A DNA stretch of 64,000 bases from assembly GCF_002007205.1 (NCBI RefSeq), contig NZ_LAZS01000006.1, positions 682,001 to 746,000 on the forward strand, written 5' to 3'. Position 1 is the first letter of the stretch. Every line of letters begins with the position of its first letter. Shown in pieces: positions 62,894-64,000 of the stretch. The notes beneath the pieces were generated by a model that searched no databases, was not told the origin of the DNA, and was given only the letters and a program-made list of their open reading frames with translations. This DNA is from Ensifer adhaerens (GTDB taxonomy: Bacteria > Pseudomonadota > Alphaproteobacteria > Rhizobiales > Rhizobiaceae). A program made the position numbers and the translations under genes.

Positions 62894-63784
62894 TCAGGAG
62901 ACCGCGCCACCGAACCGACCGGCATCGGCGCCGTAGTAGTTGAGGTAACGCCCCGAGATATTGCTGATCGGCAATACGATCAGAACGTCGGTCGTGCGGA
63001 AGGCATGATCGACCACCGCGCCGTCACCGACCATGGCGCCAAGGCGCATATAGCCCTTGATCAGCGGCGGCAGGGCGGCAAGCGCCTTCTTTGCGTTGAT
63101 CGCCTCGGCCGGCATCAGATCCATCGTCCGGTGCAGTTCCGGGCGCGCGCTGACGGCCCAGTCGTCGCGGGCGCGGATGTTGTGGTGAAGGAAAGACAGC
63201 GCCAGCGCATGCTCGGCCGGAACGACACCCGGGAACGAGCCGCAGCCGAACATCGCGTCCATGCCGTATTTCAGCGCGTAGGCCCAGTTGCCCTGCCAAA
63301 GGAGTTCGACCGTGCGCTTGGTGCGGTACTCCGGCAGGACGCAGGAACGGCCGAGCTCCATGAAGCGCTTCGTCGGATGACGGGCGAGAAGCGCGTCGAT
63401 CGCGAATTCGGAAGACGAATAAAAACCGCCGGAACGCTCAGCCACATCCTGGCGCAGCAACCGGTAGGTGCCGACGATCTGATCTTCGGAGTCGCCTTCG
63501 ATCGCGGTGTCGAGAACCAGCAGGTGATCGCAGATCGCATCCCAGCTGTCGACGTCGCGCTTGCGCCGCTCTGCCTCGGGGCCAACCTGTGCCTTCATCT
63601 CCTCGACGAAAACCTTGTAGCGCACCGCCTGGGCGGCATCGATCTCCGATGCCGTGCGGGCGAGACGCGTCTCAAGATTGGCGATCCGGCCAAGCACGTC
63701 GCTTGCCGGAGCGGCAGCCTTCTTGCCGATGCAAGCCTGAGAAGTATCAACCACGTTCGCCGATTCCAATAGCTCGATGGCCAT
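62894..63784 (-). CDS. olsB: L-ornithine N(alpha)-acyltransferase OlsB
   Basis: Transfers a 3-hydroxyacyl chain from acyl-ACP to ornithine, the first step of phosphate-free ornithine-lipid synthesis. The 296-residue GNAT-like protein shows AVRYKVFVEEMKAQVG, RRKRDVDSWDAICDHLLVLD, FMELGRSCVLPEYRTKRTVELLWQGNWAYAL (core ELGRSCVLPEYR) and GCGSFPGV, the OlsB/PlsC-like hemolysin pattern. In S. meliloti olsB lies at this same position next to tme; its partner olsA is at 47772. Ornithine lipids matter under phosphate limitation. Confidence 0.9.
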   Translation of the reverse strand: MAIELLESANVVDTSQACIGKKAAAPASDVLGRIANLETRLARTASEIDAAQAVRYKVFVEEMKAQVGPEAERRKRDVDSWDAICDHLLVLDTAIEGDSEDQIVGTYRLLRQDVAERSGGFYSSSEFAIDALLARHPTKRFMELGRSCVLPEYRTKRTVELLWQGNWAYALKYGMDAMFGCGSFPGVVPAEHALALSFLHHNIRARDDWAVSARPELHRTMDLMPAEAINAKKALAALPPLIKGYMRLGAMVGDGAVVDHAFRTTDVLIVLPISNISGRYLNYYGADAGRFGGAVS

Positions 63785-63905
63785 CCCGCGTCATCCCGAA
63801 TCAATTCTGTCTGCCGGGCTTAGACCACGTTTCTGCAACAACATAGTGACATCAAAGCGGCACACAACCCCCGCTGCAGAATGGTTACCGTTACCACCGC
63901 GCGCG

Positions 63906-64000
63906 TTACCGTTTGCCGAGCAGACGCGCAATTTCGGAGGTCAGCACCTGCGGCTCGACCGGCTTGGCCAGGACGACATCGGCACCGGCGGCAAGGAGGC
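63906..64000 (-). CDS. C-terminal end of a response-regulator receiver domain (cut by window edge)
   Basis: Only the last 31 codons are visible: ...LLAAGADVVLAKPVEPQVL followed by TSEIARLLGKR and a TAA stop at 63908-63906. The GADVVLAKPVEP segment is the beta5 lysine (KP) motif of a receiver domain. In S. meliloti the gene beyond olsB encodes a sensor histidine kinase, so this is probably a hybrid kinase, but a stand-alone regulator cannot be excluded. Confidence 0.65.
   Translation of the reverse strand, partial: LLAAGADVVLAKPVEPQVLTSEIARLLGKR

Overview
The window is a gene-dense, GC-rich stretch of an alphaproteobacterial chromosome. Gene content and order point to Rhizobiaceae, most likely Sinorhizobium/Ensifer. 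The strongest signs are the block metK - praR-like regulator - lnt - corC - ybeY - phoH - miaB - olsA - rimI - tsaB - nfu and the block trpS - murJ - glnD - mutS / tme / olsB, which match the Sinorhizobium meliloti chromosome as I remember it. Both ornithine-lipid genes (olsA, olsB) are present, a ROSE-type RNA thermometer precedes a small heat-shock gene, and two rhizobial palindromic intergenic repeats are present. I see no tRNA, rRNA, CRISPR, prophage or insertion sequence. Nearly everything is core chromosome.

Layout. 1-828: N-terminal half of a chemotaxis receptor (minus). 1080-5366: rpmH-rnpA-yidC behind a near-consensus promoter, then an EamA transporter and the GTPase YihA. 5504-8677: DUF1269 protein, exported MsrB, a fasciclin protein and an ECF sigma/anti-sigma pair, lying between yihA and argB; this is the most accessory-looking part. 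8833-14360: argB, a PEP-mutase-like protein coupled to Ada, a second EamA transporter, a fatty-acid-hydroxylase/sterol-desaturase-family protein and a HAD nucleotidase. 14527-19731: EF-hand protein, LOG-type protein, dapD, DUF805 protein, DEAD-box helicase. 19856-26330: LysR regulator divergent from an esterase-like protein that has lost catalytic residues, followed by an RND efflux adaptor and pump. 26555-33026: dapE, membrane protein, truA/fmt/def (minus), rmuC, ribokinase. 33433-38681: second chemotaxis receptor, nucleoside hydrolase, ROSE-hsp20-DUF1150, and a 14-copy 55-bp tandem repeat array. 38685-50434: a long minus-strand run from nfu down to trmB. 50541-60156: minus-strand universal stress protein, trpS, VOC protein, murJ, glnD, mutS. 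60260-63784: malic enzyme (plus), a candidate small RNA, olsB (minus). The window ends in the receiver domain of a two-component protein.

How the genes work together. Translation, envelope biogenesis and lysine synthesis dominate: rpmH/rnpA, fmt/def, miaB, ybeY, rimI, tsaB, trpS and truA serve ribosome and tRNA function; yidC, lnt, murJ and olsA/olsB serve the envelope; dapD and dapE are two steps of the succinylase diaminopimelate route. Many genes are joined by ATGA or TGATG overlaps (sigma/anti-sigma, ada/PEP mutase, fmt/truA, glnD/murJ, murJ/VOC), implying translational coupling. The least ordinary features are the sigma/anti-sigma/fasciclin/MsrB cluster, the pseudo-esterase next to the efflux pump, the tandem repeat array and the candidate small RNA with its nearby inverted repeats.
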